Shown here piece by piece: positions 46,534-56,311 of a stretch of DNA of 64,000 nt. Location of the stretch: contig NZ_AUCF01000009.1 of NCBI RefSeq assembly GCF_000429625.1, forward strand, positions 1 through 64,000, written 5' to 3'. The position numbers and the translations under genes were made by a program. The stretch's first letter is position 1, and each line of letters starts with the position of its first letter. Below the pieces are notes generated by a model, which saw only the letters and a program-made list of their open reading frames with translations, ran no database searches and was not told the DNA's origin. The stretch comes from Azospirillum halopraeferens DSM 3675. Its GTDB lineage: Bacteria > Pseudomonadota > Alphaproteobacteria > Azospirillales > Azospirillaceae.

Positions 46534-46608
46534 CCCCAAGATCATTGGGGTCAGCGACGGGAAACGGAAATCAGAGGCGGCTTGATTTCCCTCTCCGGTC
46601 GCTGCCCC
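46534..46608. other. pair of mutually exclusive hairpins
   Basis: In the 211-base gap between the DUF1612 gene and a small rightward gene. CCCCAA/TTGGGG with a five-base loop (46534-46550) shares its GGGG with a longer stem in which CAGCGAC pairs with GTCGCTG and GGAAATCA with TGATTTCC (46547-46608). The two cannot form together, as in attenuators. The rest of the gap shows no gene. Confidence 0.45.
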
Positions 46609-46699
46609 GTGGCACGGCCGACGACCCTGTGGGCTTCCCCCGGACGGGGGAATCGCGCTACACCGCCGGCGCACCGACCATCGACCGGAGGGCCTCGCC

Positions 46700-47119
46700 G
46701 TGGCGCGCCAGAGCTTCTACGCCGTCTACGTGTTGTTCAAGTCCGAAGCGGAGGCGACGGCCTGGGAAGCCAGGCTGCCGGAACGGCCGCCCGTGCCCGC
46801 GGAGGGGGAGGGCGATGCAATCCCGCCGGACCCGCTGTGGGAATGCCACGACGTCGCCTCAATCCGCGACGACCGCGGCGGCTATTACGAAGGGGTGTTC
46901 CGCAAGATCACCGGCCGCGACGGCGACGCCATCGCCGCCATCGCCCGCGGCATAGCGGAGCGCTGCTACGAACCGCGCAAGGATGGCTTCGTGTGGACCG
47001 AGCTGGCGGCGCTGGCCAAGGGCAAGCTGGAAGCCTTCGGGACCTACGTCGCCCCGGTGGAGGAATCCGCCGAGGGTGTGTCCCTGCTCGGCGGCGGCGG
47101 TGCCGGCGGCGAGATGTAG
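46700..47119 (+). CDS. hypothetical protein
   Basis: A 139-residue soluble protein that I do not recognise. It starts MARQSFYAVYVLFKSEAEA from a GTG preceded by GGAGG, and ends in a Gly-rich tail. The core is mixed alpha/beta with many aromatic and acidic residues (ECHDVASIRDDRGGYYEGV). Codon use and the ribosome site support a real gene. It stands alone, upstream of a glycosyltransferase gene by 100 bases. Confidence 0.6.
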   Translation: MARQSFYAVYVLFKSEAEATAWEARLPERPPVPAEGEGDAIPPDPLWECHDVASIRDDRGGYYEGVFRKITGRDGDAIAAIARGIAERCYEPRKDGFVWTELAALAKGKLEAFGTYVAPVEESAEGVSLLGGGGAGGEM

Positions 47120-47219
47120 CGCAGCGTCCAAAGCACTCGCACCCGTACGGCCGTTTCGGTAAAAGGGCGCACCGGCCGATCGCGCCCTGCGGCCCTTCCC
47201 GACGAGACCCCCGCTTCCC

Positions 47220-48920
47220 ATGGACCAGCCCGCCGCCCCCGCTTCCGCCCCGTCGCACGCCACCGCCGCGGTGCTCTATCACCCCGAAGGCTTCGACGCG
47301 TCTCAGGCTCAGGTGAAGGGGCGCCACGCCGCCGGCGCCGGCTTCCTGAAAGGTCTGGCGGATCACGCCGCGGGCGAGGTTTTCTATTGCCACACCGGCA
47401 GCCGCGGGGCCTATGAGGATTTCCACCGGCGGCTGGCGGCGTGGCGGGGCCGTCCGGTCGAGACGCGCTGGCTGCACGCGAGCCGGCCGGCCGCGCTGGC
47501 GGAGCCGGGCTGCCTGTTCGTTCCCGGCCCCGGCCTGGCCGACTATGCGTGGCAGCGCCGCGGCGTCGACGAACGGGCCTACAGCCTGTGCGGCGTCACC
47601 CACACCGTCTCCTCCGACCGCGCCATGGACGCGCTCGGCTCCTTCCTCACCGCGCCGGTTCAGGAGTGGGACGCCCTGATCTGCACCACGCAGTCGGTGC
47701 GCCGGGCCTGTCTTCAGGTGATCGAGTCCTATGCCGCCTATCTGGCGGAGCGGATCGGCGCCCGCCCGCCGTTGCGCCCGCAGCTTCCCGTGATCCCCCT
47801 CGGCGTCGACGCCGCCGCCTTCGACCGCGACGCCGCCGGGGACGCGGCGGCCGCGGCGCTGCGGTCTCGGCTGGGCCTCGGCCCGGACGACGTCGCCGGC
47901 CTGTTCTTCGGCCGTCTGTCCTTCCATGCCAAGGCCCACCCGGTGCCCATGTTCATGGCGTTCGAACAGGCGCAGGCGCGGCTGGAAGCCCCCCGGCGGC
48001 TGCACCTGCTGCTGGTCGGCCAGTTCCCCAACGACGGCGTGGAGCGCGAGATCCGCGAGGCCGCCGCCCGCTTCTGCCCATCGGTTCCCGTGCATGTGCT
48101 GGACGGGGCGGACCACGCCCTGGCCCGCACCTCCTGGTTCGCCGCCGACCTGTTCGTCTCGCTGTCCGACAACATCCAGGAGAGCTTCGGCCTGACCCCG
48201 GTGGAAGCGATGGCCGCCGGGCTGCCGTGCATCGTCAGCGACTGGGACGGCTATCGCGAAACGGTGATCGACGGCGAGACGGGCTTCACCATCCCCACCC
48301 TGCTGCCGCCGCCGCGAGCCGGCGCCGACCTGGCGGAGCGTTATGCGCTCGGCCTCGACACCTACGACCGCTTCATCGGCGGCGCGTGCCTTGCCACCGC
48401 CGTCGACGTCGCCGCGTGCGCCGGTGCGCTGGCGCGGCTGGCCGGCGATCGCGACCTGCGCCGGCGCATGGGCGACGCCGGCCGGCGGCGCGCCGTCGAC
48501 GTGTTCGACTGGAAGCACGTCATCGCCGCCTATCAGGCCCTGTGGGCGGACCTGGCGGAGCGCCGGCGGGCCGCCCCCCTGCCGGCCCCGCGCGCCGCGG
48601 CGGATCCCGGCAATCCCCTGCGCGCCGATCCGTTCTCCATGTTCCGTCACCATCCCACACGCACCCTGGCCGGCACCGAAACGGTCCGCATCGCCGTCGC
48701 CGATCCCGGGCAGGCGCTGGAACGGGTGCTGGCGGGAACCATCAACAGCTTCGCCACCGCGGCCATCCTGCCGCACGACGTCATCCGCCGCCTGGTGGCC
48801 GAGCTTGAAGCCGGACCGCGGGCGCTGGGGGACATTCTGGCACCGCAGACCCTGGCCCAGCGGCGCCTGACGCTGCGCACTCTCGTCTGGCTGAAGAAGT
48901 ATGCAATCGTCGAACTCTGA
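47220..48920 (+). CDS. glycosyltransferase family 4-like protein
   Basis: A 566-residue GT-B enzyme. Donor-site features of GT4: [28 protein letters not shown] and [28 protein letters not shown] (the E-x7-E region near 325), with [10 protein letters not shown]-terminal extension of about 100 residues is rich in helices and has no match I recognise. Probably builds a surface glycan. The last 20 bases overlap the next gene in another frame, indicating tight coupling. Confidence 0.82.
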   Translation: MDQPAAPASAPSHATAAVLYHPEGFDASQAQVKGRHAAGAGFLKGLADHAAGEVFYCHTGSRGAYEDFHRRLAAWRGRPVETRWLHASRPAALAEPGCLFVPGPGLADYAWQRRGVDERAYSLCGVTHTVSSDRAMDALGSFLTAPVQEWDALICTTQSVRRACLQVIESYAAYLAERIGARPPLRPQLPVIPLGVDAAAFDRDAAGDAAAAALRSRLGLGPDDVAGLFFGRLSFHAKAHPVPMFMAFEQAQARLEAPRRLHLLLVGQFPNDGVEREIREAAARFCPSVPVHVLDGADHALARTSWFAADLFVSLSDNIQESFGLTPVEAMAAGLPCIVSDWDGYRETVIDGETGFTIPTLLPPPRAGADLAERYALGLDTYDRFIGGACLATAVDVAACAGALARLAGDRDLRRRMGDAGRRRAVDVFDWKHVIAAYQALWADLAERRRAAPLPAPRAAADPGNPLRADPFSMFRHHPTRTLAGTETVRIAVADPGQALERVLAGTINSFATAAILPHDVIRRLVAELEAGPRALGDILAPQTLAQRRLTLRTLVWLKKYAIVEL

Positions 48921-50685
48921 GGCGCCTGCCGCCATCGTCCTGCGCGCCGATCACCTGGTCCGGAACCGCCGGGTGGCGGAGGCCATCCGCATGCTCGAAA
49001 CGGCGGCGGCATCCCATCCCGGCGATGCCGGGATCCTCGTGCGTCTGGCCGAGGCCGACCTGAAGGCGGGGCAGCCACGGCGGGCACGGGCGCGGGTGGA
49101 ATCGCTGCTGGCGACCGGCCGGCCGCTGCCCGGCCGGGTGCACGCCCTGTGCGTGCGGGCCGGTGCGGCGATGAAGGACATGGGCTGGTACCGGGAACGG
49201 CTCGACGCCGCGCTGCGCGAGGCGCCGGGCAGCGCCGAGGTGCAGCTTCTCGCCGGACTCGACCGGCTGGACCGGCGGCAGCCGGCCGCCGCCCTTCGCC
49301 ATCTGGAAGCGGCGGTCAACCTGCGGCCCGGCCATGTCTCCGCCGCGCTGGCGCTGGCGCGCTGCCTGGAGGCACTGGCCGACGACGCCCGGGCCGAGCG
49401 GGTGCTGCGCGCCGCGCTGGAGCTGGAGCCGGAGAACAATAACCTTCTCATCAACCTCGCCAACGCCCTGCAGCGGCTGGAGCGCTACGACGAGAGCCTG
49501 GAGACCTACCGCCGCTGCGCCGCCATCGCCGGCCCGACGGCCTCCCTGCTGGCCAACGTCGGCGCCTTGCTGCGCCGTAAGGGCGCGTTCGACGAGGCAC
49601 GGCGCGTCTACCTCGCCGCCCTGGCGCAGGATCCGGGCAACGCCAGCGTGCTCTACAACTTCTCCAACCTGCTCAAGGAGACGGGCGACCTGGACGGTGC
49701 CATCCGGATGGTGCGCCGCGCCACCGCGGTCGACCCCGGCAACGCCCAGCTCCATTGGAACCTGTCGCTGGCGTTGCTGGCCCGCGGCGACTTCCGCGAG
49801 GGCTTCGCGGAGTACGAATGGCGCTGGAAGTACGCCGGCTTCCCGTCCCGCCGCCGCGATTTCACGCAACCCCTGTGGGACGGGTCGTCCCTGGACGGCC
49901 GGACGCTGCTGATCCACACCGAACAGGGCATGGGCGACGTTCTCCAGTTCCTGCGCTACCTGCCGGAGATCCGGGGGCGCGGCGGCCGGATCGTGCTGGA
50001 GTGCCACGACGCGCTGATGACGCTGCTGGCCGGCCGGCCGGAGATCGACGTCATGATCCCCCGGTTCGCCACGCCGCCCGCCTTCGACGTCCATCTGCCG
50101 CTGTTGTCGGCACCGTATGTCCTGGGTCACGCCACGCTCGACGATCTGCCGGCCGACGTGCCCTATCTGGCGCTGCCCGCCGGCACGGCGCCCTTCGCCA
50201 TTCCGGAGGCACGCCCCGACCGGCTGAAGGTGGGCATCGTTTGGGGCGGCAACCCGCAGTTCTCCAACGACCGTGCCCGCTCCGCCCGGCTGTCCCATTT
50301 CCTGCCGCTGCTGGGGGTGGAGGGCGTGCAGCTCTTCAGCCTTCAGAAAGGGCCGCGCGAGGCCGACCTGGCGGGTGCGCCGTCGGACATCGTCCGCCTG
50401 TCCGACCGCATCGGCGACTTCCGCGACACGGCGTCGGCGATGCTTCAGCTCGATCTGGTGATCTCCACCTGCACCTCCACCGCCCATCTCGCGGGGGCGC
50501 TGGCGCGGCCCCTGTGGGTGGTGCTGCACCACGCGCCGGACTGGCGCTGGATGGTCGGCCGCGACGACAGCCCATGGTACCCGACCGCCCGTCTGTTCCG
50601 TCAGGACCGGCCCGGCGACTGGGCCGGCGTGATCGACCGCGTCGCCACCGCCCTGCGCACGATGGCCGCGGCGCCGCGCGGCTGA
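48901..50685 (+). CDS. TPR-repeat protein with GT9-like domain
   Basis: A 594-residue protein built like the product at 38632-40788: about eight TPR units (residues 20-290) then a GT9-like domain with [33 protein letters not shown] and [10 protein letters not shown]. The last motif reads [18 protein letters not shown], with Cys where the other protein and the family have the acidic D of VDTxxxHLAG. The substrate is unknown. ATG lies 20 bases inside the previous gene. Confidence 0.75.
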   Translation: MQSSNSEAPAAIVLRADHLVRNRRVAEAIRMLETAAASHPGDAGILVRLAEADLKAGQPRRARARVESLLATGRPLPGRVHALCVRAGAAMKDMGWYRERLDAALREAPGSAEVQLLAGLDRLDRRQPAAALRHLEAAVNLRPGHVSAALALARCLEALADDARAERVLRAALELEPENNNLLINLANALQRLERYDESLETYRRCAAIAGPTASLLANVGALLRRKGAFDEARRVYLAALAQDPGNASVLYNFSNLLKETGDLDGAIRMVRRATAVDPGNAQLHWNLSLALLARGDFREGFAEYEWRWKYAGFPSRRRDFTQPLWDGSSLDGRTLLIHTEQGMGDVLQFLRYLPEIRGRGGRIVLECHDALMTLLAGRPEIDVMIPRFATPPAFDVHLPLLSAPYVLGHATLDDLPADVPYLALPAGTAPFAIPEARPDRLKVGIVWGGNPQFSNDRARSARLSHFLPLLGVEGVQLFSLQKGPREADLAGAPSDIVRLSDRIGDFRDTASAMLQLDLVISTCTSTAHLAGALARPLWVVLHHAPDWRWMVGRDDSPWYPTARLFRQDRPGDWAGVIDRVATALRTMAAAPRG

Positions 50686-50749
50686 TCGCCGGCCACACCA
50701 GGGCGCCCGCGCGGGCACCGAAACCACGACAAGGGGAAGGACGCACGGC

Positions 50750-51925
50750 ATGGCACGGGTACTGCTCGCCTGGGAACTGGGGGACGGGTTCGGCCACGTC
50801 ACCCGTCTGGTTCCCATCGCCCGACGGCTGCGGGACGCAGGGCACGACTGCGTGTTCGCCATGCGCAGCCTCGACAACGCCCACACCGTGCTGGACCGCG
50901 AGGGGTTCCGGCTGGTCCAGGCGCCGTTTGCCGTCCCGCGGCCGCTCCCCGGCAACACCGCGGGCGGCATGCAGAGCTTCGGCGATATCCTCGCCGCGGT
51001 CGGGTTCGCCGATCCGCCGCGGCTGGATGCGCTGGTCACCGGTTGGGAGTCGCTGCTCGACCTGCTGGATATCCGCCTGGTCGTCGCCGACTATTCCCCC
51101 GCCCTGTGCATCGCCGCCTTCGGCCGGCTGCCGGTCATCAACATCGGCGACGGGTTCGTGCTGCCGCCGGGGCATCTTGACCACATGCCCACCTTTCATG
51201 ACCGGCCGCCGCTGGTGCCGGAGGAGCGGCTGGTCGCCGCCGTCCGCACGGTGCAGGAACGCCACGGACGCCCCGTCCCGCCCAACCTGCCGGCGATCCT
51301 GGCCGGTGCCGGTCAGTTCGTGGTGACCCTGCCCGAACTGGACTTCTACGGCGACCGCCGGCGCGAACCGGCCATCGGCCCCCTCCTGCCCCTGCCCGCA
51401 CCGCTGGAGCGCGCGCCGGAGGAGGATTACTTCGGCTATCTGTCGCTGGGCTACCAGCACACGCGCAAGGTCCTGGATGGCCTGGCGGCCAGCGGCCGGA
51501 AGGGCCGCATCTACCTGCGCGACGCAACCCCGGCGCAGATGCGCGAGTACCGCGACAAGGGCCTGGTGATCCACGACACGCCCCAGCCCATGCGCGAGGC
51601 GGTGGAACGGGCCGCGGTCGTCGTCCACCACGGCGGCGTGGGCACGGTGGAGACGGTGCTCGCCCTCGGTCGCCCGCAACTGATCGTGCCGCGCCACCAG
51701 GAGCAGCGGGGCAACGCCAACGCCCTCGGCCGCCTGAAGGTGGCGGTGTCCATGCGTTCCGGCGGCGTGTTCGAGCCGCGCCACGTGACCGAGGCGCTGG
51801 CCCACCTGCTGGCCGAGCGATCGTTCCGCGACAACGCCGCCGCCACGGCCCGCCGTCTCGCCGCCGCCGGCCCGTCCGACGCGCTCGACCGCATCATCGC
51901 CCGTTGCCTGGAACTGCTGGACTGA
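50750..51925 (+). CDS. UGT/MurG-like glycosyltransferase
   Basis: A 391-residue GT-B protein of the UDP-glycosyltransferase type. The N-terminal domain opens ARVLLAWELGDGFGHVTRL, a Gly-rich acceptor loop with the catalytic-type His. The C-terminal domain has the donor signature VVHHGGVGTVETVLALGRPQLIV cut here to VVHHGGVGTVE and the QEQRGNANAL stretch, as in MGT and macrolide transferases. AAGGGGAAGG precedes the ATG. Co-directional with the two genes before it. Confidence 0.8.
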   Translation: MARVLLAWELGDGFGHVTRLVPIARRLRDAGHDCVFAMRSLDNAHTVLDREGFRLVQAPFAVPRPLPGNTAGGMQSFGDILAAVGFADPPRLDALVTGWESLLDLLDIRLVVADYSPALCIAAFGRLPVINIGDGFVLPPGHLDHMPTFHDRPPLVPEERLVAAVRTVQERHGRPVPPNLPAILAGAGQFVVTLPELDFYGDRRREPAIGPLLPLPAPLERAPEEDYFGYLSLGYQHTRKVLDGLAASGRKGRIYLRDATPAQMREYRDKGLVIHDTPQPMREAVERAAVVVHHGGVGTVETVLALGRPQLIVPRHQEQRGNANALGRLKVAVSMRSGGVFEPRHVTEALAHLLAERSFRDNAAATARRLAAAGPSDALDRIIARCLELLD

Positions 51926-51950
51926 CGGGACAGGGAGGGGGCATCGGCCG

Positions 51951-52388
51951 CTACAGCCCCGGCGGCGGGCCGCTCTCGCGCAGGCGGATGAAGGCCGTCT
52001 CGATGCGGTCGCTCATCCGGGCCACCCGCTCGGCGTCGGCGGCGGAGATGAGGCGCAGCAGGTCCAGCACCTCCTCGTCCATGCGCGGGAACAGGCGGGT
52101 GATGCCGACGACCGTATCGTCGGCGCCGTCACCGGGCCGGACCTCTTCCAGGATGATGTGGAACGGGCAGCCGCGCAGGGCCAGCGCCGCCAGCGCCTTC
52201 AGCCAGCCCGGCGAGTCCGGGCAGAAGAAGCTGGGAAAGACCAGGCGGCCCTCCATCTCCCAGCGCCGCGACCGGGCGTCGGCCGCCGTGACCGCGTTGG
52301 GGTCGAGCCCGGCCTGACGGCGGGCCTCCTCCAGCATCTCCATGGGCGCCTGGATGATCCAGCGCGCCTCGATCTCCTCCCCGCCCAT
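51951..52388 (-). CDS. hypothetical protein
   Basis: A 145-residue soluble protein with no family I can name. It begins MGGEEIEARWIIQAPMEML and ends with a helical region followed by a Pro/Gly tail. The middle has SFFCPDSPGWLKALAALAL and a two-strand region CPFHIILEEVRPGDGADD. It is convergent with the UGT gene (25 bases apart) and 92 bases upstream of a GT4 gene on the same strand. Confidence 0.5.
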   Translation of the reverse strand: MGGEEIEARWIIQAPMEMLEEARRQAGLDPNAVTAADARSRRWEMEGRLVFPSFFCPDSPGWLKALAALALRGCPFHIILEEVRPGDGADDTVVGITRLFPRMDEEVLDLLRLISAADAERVARMSDRIETAFIRLRESGPPPGL

Positions 52389-52480
52389 GCGCGGCTCCGC
52401 CTTACGGTCCGATCGGTTGGATGATCGGAAGAGGTGGGCGCGCCCGCAAGGGTGATTCCGGGGGGGACCCGTCCGGGCGG

Positions 52481-53557
52481 TCAGGGGCGTGCGGAGGACG
52501 CCGCGGCATCGAGCGCCGCCGCCAGGCGGGGCAGCAGTCCCTGGAGCGAGTAGTCGTGCTCGACCTTGCGGCGTCCGGCGAGCCCCATGGTCCGGCGCAG
52601 GGCGGCGTCGCGGCCCAGGGCCACGACCGCCTCATACCATTCCTCCGGCGTCTCGGCGAGGAACCCGTTGACGCCGTGCTCCACGATCTCGCGATTGACC
52701 CCCACCGGCGATGCGATGACCGGCTTGCCGCACGCCATGTACTGGATCAGCTTGTAACCGCACTTGCCGCGCTCCCAGCGCGTGTTGGACAGCGGCATGA
52801 TCCCGACGTCGAAGGCCCGGATCTCCTCGACCTCGGTGTCCTCGCGCCAGCCGGGGCGCTCCGCCGCAAGGTCGGGAACGGAGTTGTCGTTGGCGCCGAC
52901 CAGCACGATGCGGATCTGTCCCTCGCCGCACAGCCGGTGCAACGGGCTGCGCACCAGGTCCAGGTAACGGGCGGTGACCGGGGAGCCGATCCAGCCGACG
53001 GTCAGCCGGTCGTCCACGTCCGCCGGCGACGGCTCGCCATAGCGCGCCAGGTTGACCACCGTCGGGAACACCTCGACCCGGCGTGCGCCGGCCGCCAGCG
53101 CCCGCGCCGCCAGATAGGCGTTGCCGACGGTCACCAGCGCCGCGCCGCGCATGATGCGATCCAGCTTGGTGCCCAGCGCCGCGCGCACCAGCGCGCTGGG
53201 GTGGCTGTCGTAGACGTGGAACCAGGCATCGTCATAGTCGATGACGTAGGGCGGTCCCCAGGCGAGCAGCATCCGCTCGATCCCGAAGGGCAGCCAGGGC
53301 AGCAACTCCTTCTCGATCCACAGCAGATCGTAGCGACGGATCGTCAGCATGCTCAGGATGCGCGTGACGTAGGAGCGCGCCGCCAGCTCCATCGGCCGGG
53401 CACCCTTCTCGTACAGGGCGGCCAGATAGGCGTCGGGGAGCAGCGGCGACACGTCCACCTCGATGCCGCGCTCCGCCAGTTCCGGCAGGAACTGGTAATA
53501 CCGCAGCCGGCTCGACGACCCCAGACGGGCGTAGCGGGAAAGCAGGAGAACGCGCAT
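52481..53557 (-). CDS. glycosyltransferase family 4 protein
   Basis: A 358-residue GT-B enzyme. The acceptor domain begins LLLSRYARLGSSSRLRYYQF. The donor domain has VGWIGSPVTARYL, GIMPLSNTRWERGKCGYKLI and YMACGKPVIASPVGVNREIV, in which the C-terminal Glu of the E-x7-E motif is partly changed. EHGVNGFLAETPEEW follows, as in WcaI/PimB-like enzymes. Probably adds a sugar to the surface polysaccharide made by the neighbouring cluster. Confidence 0.82.
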   Translation of the reverse strand: MRVLLLSRYARLGSSSRLRYYQFLPELAERGIEVDVSPLLPDAYLAALYEKGARPMELAARSYVTRILSMLTIRRYDLLWIEKELLPWLPFGIERMLLAWGPPYVIDYDDAWFHVYDSHPSALVRAALGTKLDRIMRGAALVTVGNAYLAARALAAGARRVEVFPTVVNLARYGEPSPADVDDRLTVGWIGSPVTARYLDLVRSPLHRLCGEGQIRIVLVGANDNSVPDLAAERPGWREDTEVEEIRAFDVGIMPLSNTRWERGKCGYKLIQYMACGKPVIASPVGVNREIVEHGVNGFLAETPEEWYEAVVALGRDAALRRTMGLAGRRKVEHDYSLQGLLPRLAAALDAAASSARP

Positions 53558-53649
53558 GCGCTGAGGTGCCGCTGTTGACGCAATGCGGCACGCTAGCGCG
53601 CCCGGCGCCCCGGCGCAACCGGCCGGAGCGCCGCAGGACCGGCCCCGGG

Positions 53650-54810
53650 TCAGAAGTATTCGAAAAAGCTCACGCTCACCTCGGCGGCACCCACGCCCAC
53701 CAGTTCCACCTTGTAGCCACCGGTGAAGTTGATCACCACCCCGCGCGCGCCATCCGACAGGGTGAAGGAGGCCCCGACGCTGACCTGCATGCGGTCGCCC
53801 TCCGCGAAACGGAAATCCTCGATGGTGTCATACCCCGTGGCGCCGATCAGGTTGAACCGGTCGGCACCGAGCCCGCCGCCCAGCAGATCGTTGCCGGCGG
53901 CGCCGAACAGGGTGTCGTCACCCTGCCCGCCGAGAACGGTATCGTTGCCCTCGCCGCCATAGACCACGTCGTTGCCCTGGCCGCCGTGCAGCCAGTCGTT
54001 GCCGGCCTCTCCGTACAGCAGATCGGCGTGAAGGTTGCCGTACAGCACGTCGTTGCCGTCTCCGCCCGACAGGGTGTCACGGTCCTGGCCGCCGAACAGC
54101 GTGTCGTCGTCGCCGTCACCCTTGAGCAGATCATCGCCCTGGTTGCCGTACAGCACGTCGCCGCCATCGCCGCCCGACAGGGTGTCGGCCTCCCGCCCAC
54201 CCGCCAGGGTATCGCTTCCGGTCCCGCCCAGCAGCGTGTCGCTGCCGTCCCCGCCGTCGAGGATGTCGTCACCGTCGCCGCCGTCCAGCAGGTCGTTCCC
54301 GGCATCGCCGTAGATGGTGTCGTGCCCCGCTCCGCCGCGGGCCGTGTCATCGCCGCCGCCGCCGGAGATGATGTCATTGCCGCCGCCGCCCTCGACCGAG
54401 TCCGCCCCGTCACCGGCGCGCAGCGTGTCGTGGCCGTCGTCACCGAACAGGGTGTCGTCGCCGGCCTCCCCCTCGATCAGGTCGTCGCCGCTGCCGCCGC
54501 TGACGAGGTCGTTGCCGGTCCCGCCGAACAGGTGGTCGTTGCCGGAGTCGCCCAGAATCGTGTCGTTGCCGTCGCCGCCATGGACGGTGTCGAACCCGTC
54601 GCCGGCGTCCAGAAGGTCGTTGCCGGCATCACCGAACAGCAGGTCCTCGCCAAGGCCGGCGACCAGGGTGTCGTCACCGTCACCGCCGTACAGCGTGTCG
54701 GCGCCCCCCACGCCCGACAGGACGTCGTTGCCTGCCAGACCGAAGATCACATCATCCCCCGCGGTGCCCGTGAGGGTGTCGGGGCCGGCCGTTCCCGTAA
54801 TGGACGCCAT
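53650..54810 (-). CDS. RTX (hemolysin-type calcium-binding repeat) protein
   Basis: A 386-residue secreted-type protein. About 30 Asp/Gly nonapeptides (GGxGxDxLx) fill roughly residues 12-310, enough for a continuous calcium beta-roll. The last 75 residues (RFNLIGATGYDTIEDF to the tail SVSFFEYF) form the usual C-terminal type I secretion signal region. No enzymatic domain is present, so it is likely a structural or adhesive surface protein. I chose ATG at 54810 after AAGGAGAGAGG. No type I secretion genes are in view. Confidence 0.85.
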   Translation of the reverse strand: MASITGTAGPDTLTGTAGDDVIFGLAGNDVLSGVGGADTLYGGDGDDTLVAGLGEDLLFGDAGNDLLDAGDGFDTVHGGDGNDTILGDSGNDHLFGGTGNDLVSGGSGDDLIEGEAGDDTLFGDDGHDTLRAGDGADSVEGGGGNDIISGGGGDDTARGGAGHDTIYGDAGNDLLDGGDGDDILDGGDGSDTLLGGTGSDTLAGGREADTLSGGDGGDVLYGNQGDDLLKGDGDDDTLFGGQDRDTLSGGDGNDVLYGNLHADLLYGEAGNDWLHGGQGNDVVYGGEGNDTVLGGQGDDTLFGAAGNDLLGGGLGADRFNLIGATGYDTIEDFRFAEGDRMQVSVGASFTLSDGARGVVINFTGGYKVELVGVGAAEVSVSFFEYF

Positions 54811-54857
54811 CGCGTTCGACCTCTCTCCTTCCGAACGATATCGAAAGGATAGTGCCA

Positions 54858-55454
54858 TCACGGCTCCCTGTCGTCACCCGCGTTCGCCCCGGGCAAGCCG
54901 GCGGTCGGTCCCAGCAGCGCCGCAATCTCCTCCAGGCGGCGGTCGATGCGGGCACGCTCCGCCAGCAGACGCTCCCGCTCCGCCTCCAGGTCGGGGCCGG
55001 ACGGGGAGGGCGCGGCGCGGCGGCGACGCTTGAACGCCACCAGTTCGGCCCGGCGCATGTCGGGACGGATGATGCCGGTCGCCACCGCCTCGGTCCGCTC
55101 CGCCTCGTTCAGGGTCGTGATCTCGTAGACCATGGAGTAGGACGGCGGCGCGATCTCCCGCGGGACCAGTCCGCTCTCGATGGCGCGCGCGGCGGTCATC
55201 AGCTTGTGCGCCACCGCCCGCCCGAAGGGCAGGCGCTCCTCGATCATGGCGATGAAGCGGCCGTGGGGCAGTTTGCGCTTGGCCTGCTCCAGGTACTGGC
55301 CGATCAGGACGAAGCGTTCGTGGCTCTCGGTCCACAGCCGGCCGATCTCCGCCGCGAAGTCGTCGGCGTCGGACAGGTCCACCAGGCGGGTGTCGATGGA
55401 GTCGAAGCGGGTGTCGCGCGACGCCCGGCCCCGGGTTGCCGGAACCAGTTTCAT
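54858..55454 (-). CDS. DUF3102-like partner of the second ParA ATPase
   Basis: A 198-residue helical protein. The middle reads GQYLEQAKRKLPHGRFIAMI, close in pattern to DUF3102 proteins of plasmids and phages (long K-x-LPHG helix followed by a recognition-type helix). The C-terminal 40 residues are a charged coiled coil with RRRRAAPSP. The start ATG overlaps the ParA stop (TGATG), so the two are co-translated; this suggests a ParA/adaptor pair. DNA binding is plausible but unproven. Confidence 0.6.
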   Translation of the reverse strand: MKLVPATRGRASRDTRFDSIDTRLVDLSDADDFAAEIGRLWTESHERFVLIGQYLEQAKRKLPHGRFIAMIEERLPFGRAVAHKLMTAARAIESGLVPREIAPPSYSMVYEITTLNEAERTEAVATGIIRPDMRRAELVAFKRRRRAAPSPSGPDLEAERERLLAERARIDRRLEEIAALLGPTAGLPGANAGDDREP

Positions 55455-56095
55455 CAGGCTGCCTCCGCCGCGGTCAGGCCGAGCCGGCTTGCGGCGAATC
55501 GCCACAGGGCGGCGACATCCGGTGCGGAGCGGCCGTCCGGCAGTTCCAGCACCCCCAGCCCGTGGGCCGCGGAGCGGAAGAACTCGGTCAGGTCGGGGAT
55601 GTCCACGGGACACACCTCGGCCACCCCGGCCAGGCGGCGGCGGGCGTCGCGCACCTCCAGCACCCGTGGTTTGACCTGGTTGAGCACGAAAGCCGCCGGC
55701 TTGCCGAAGCCGCGGGCGAAGCGCATGGCGCGCTCGGTCGAGGTGACGTCGTCGATGGTGGCCTTGGCCGGCACCAGGATCATGTCGGCGGCCAGCAGCA
55801 GCGTCTTGATCGCCTGCGGAAACACCTCCACCGCGGTGGGGGTGTCGACGATCAGCAGGTCGATGCCGTCGATGGGCTCGGGCGGGCCGGACACCTCGGC
55901 GATGGGCACCACGAAATGCCGGATGGCCGGCCGTGCCGGGTCGCGGCGGTCCCACCATTCCGACAGGCTCTTCTGCGGGTCGGTGTCGAGCGTGGCCACC
56001 GCCACGCCGTCCAGCACCGCCGCCACCGCCAGATTGCGGGCCAGCGTGCTCTTCCCCGATCCGCCCTTGGGGCTGTAGATCAGCAACGTCTTCAT
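55454..56095 (-). CDS. ParA/MinD-family ATPase, second copy
   Basis: A 213-residue small ParA. Deviant Walker A KGGSGKSTLARNLAV at 10-24, LDTDPQKSLSEWWDRRD and Walker B LLIVDTPTAVE. It lacks the N-terminal HTH of the other ParA and so resembles type Ib plasmid ParA or ParC-like ATPases that position other cargo. Its upstream gap carries a perfect 16-bp palindrome. It lies between glycan genes, away from parAB. Confidence 0.82.
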   Translation of the reverse strand: MKTLLIYSPKGGSGKSTLARNLAVAAVLDGVAVATLDTDPQKSLSEWWDRRDPARPAIRHFVVPIAEVSGPPEPIDGIDLLIVDTPTAVEVFPQAIKTLLLAADMILVPAKATIDDVTSTERAMRFARGFGKPAAFVLNQVKPRVLEVRDARRRLAGVAEVCPVDIPDLTEFFRSAAHGLGVLELPDGRSAPDVAALWRFAASRLGLTAAEAA

Positions 56096-56111
56096 CGGAC
56101 ATGCCCTGAAT

Positions 56112-56127
56112 GTCTCACCGGTGAGAC
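56112..56127. promoter_or_regulatory. perfect 16-bp palindrome upstream of the second parA
   Basis: GTCTCACCGGTGAGAC, symmetric over all 16 bases, 17 bases upstream of the ParA-like start in a 216-base divergent gap shared with rfbC. Candidate operator or centromere for the ParA/DUF3102-like pair. The rest of the gap shows no gene. Confidence 0.6.
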
Positions 56128-56311
56128 GAACCCCGGCCGGTGCGCGCGGCCAACCTAGCGGGGCGGCCCCGCCGAGTCCACCCGCGCCGCCCTCGCGGTC
56201 GCTCCCGTACGGGGCAGCAATCGGGCGACGGCGTGCACGCACGGCTTGACGCGGGGGGCGCCGGTCCGGCAACACTCCGCCCGCCCCGTCTCCTGATCGA
56301 AGTCATGCGCC

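Noticed and set aside
53880..54770. Repetitive DNA resembling a CRISPR or tandem-repeat array
   Set aside because: The periodicity of 27 bases follows the RTX nonapeptide code; no constant repeat and variable spacer structure.
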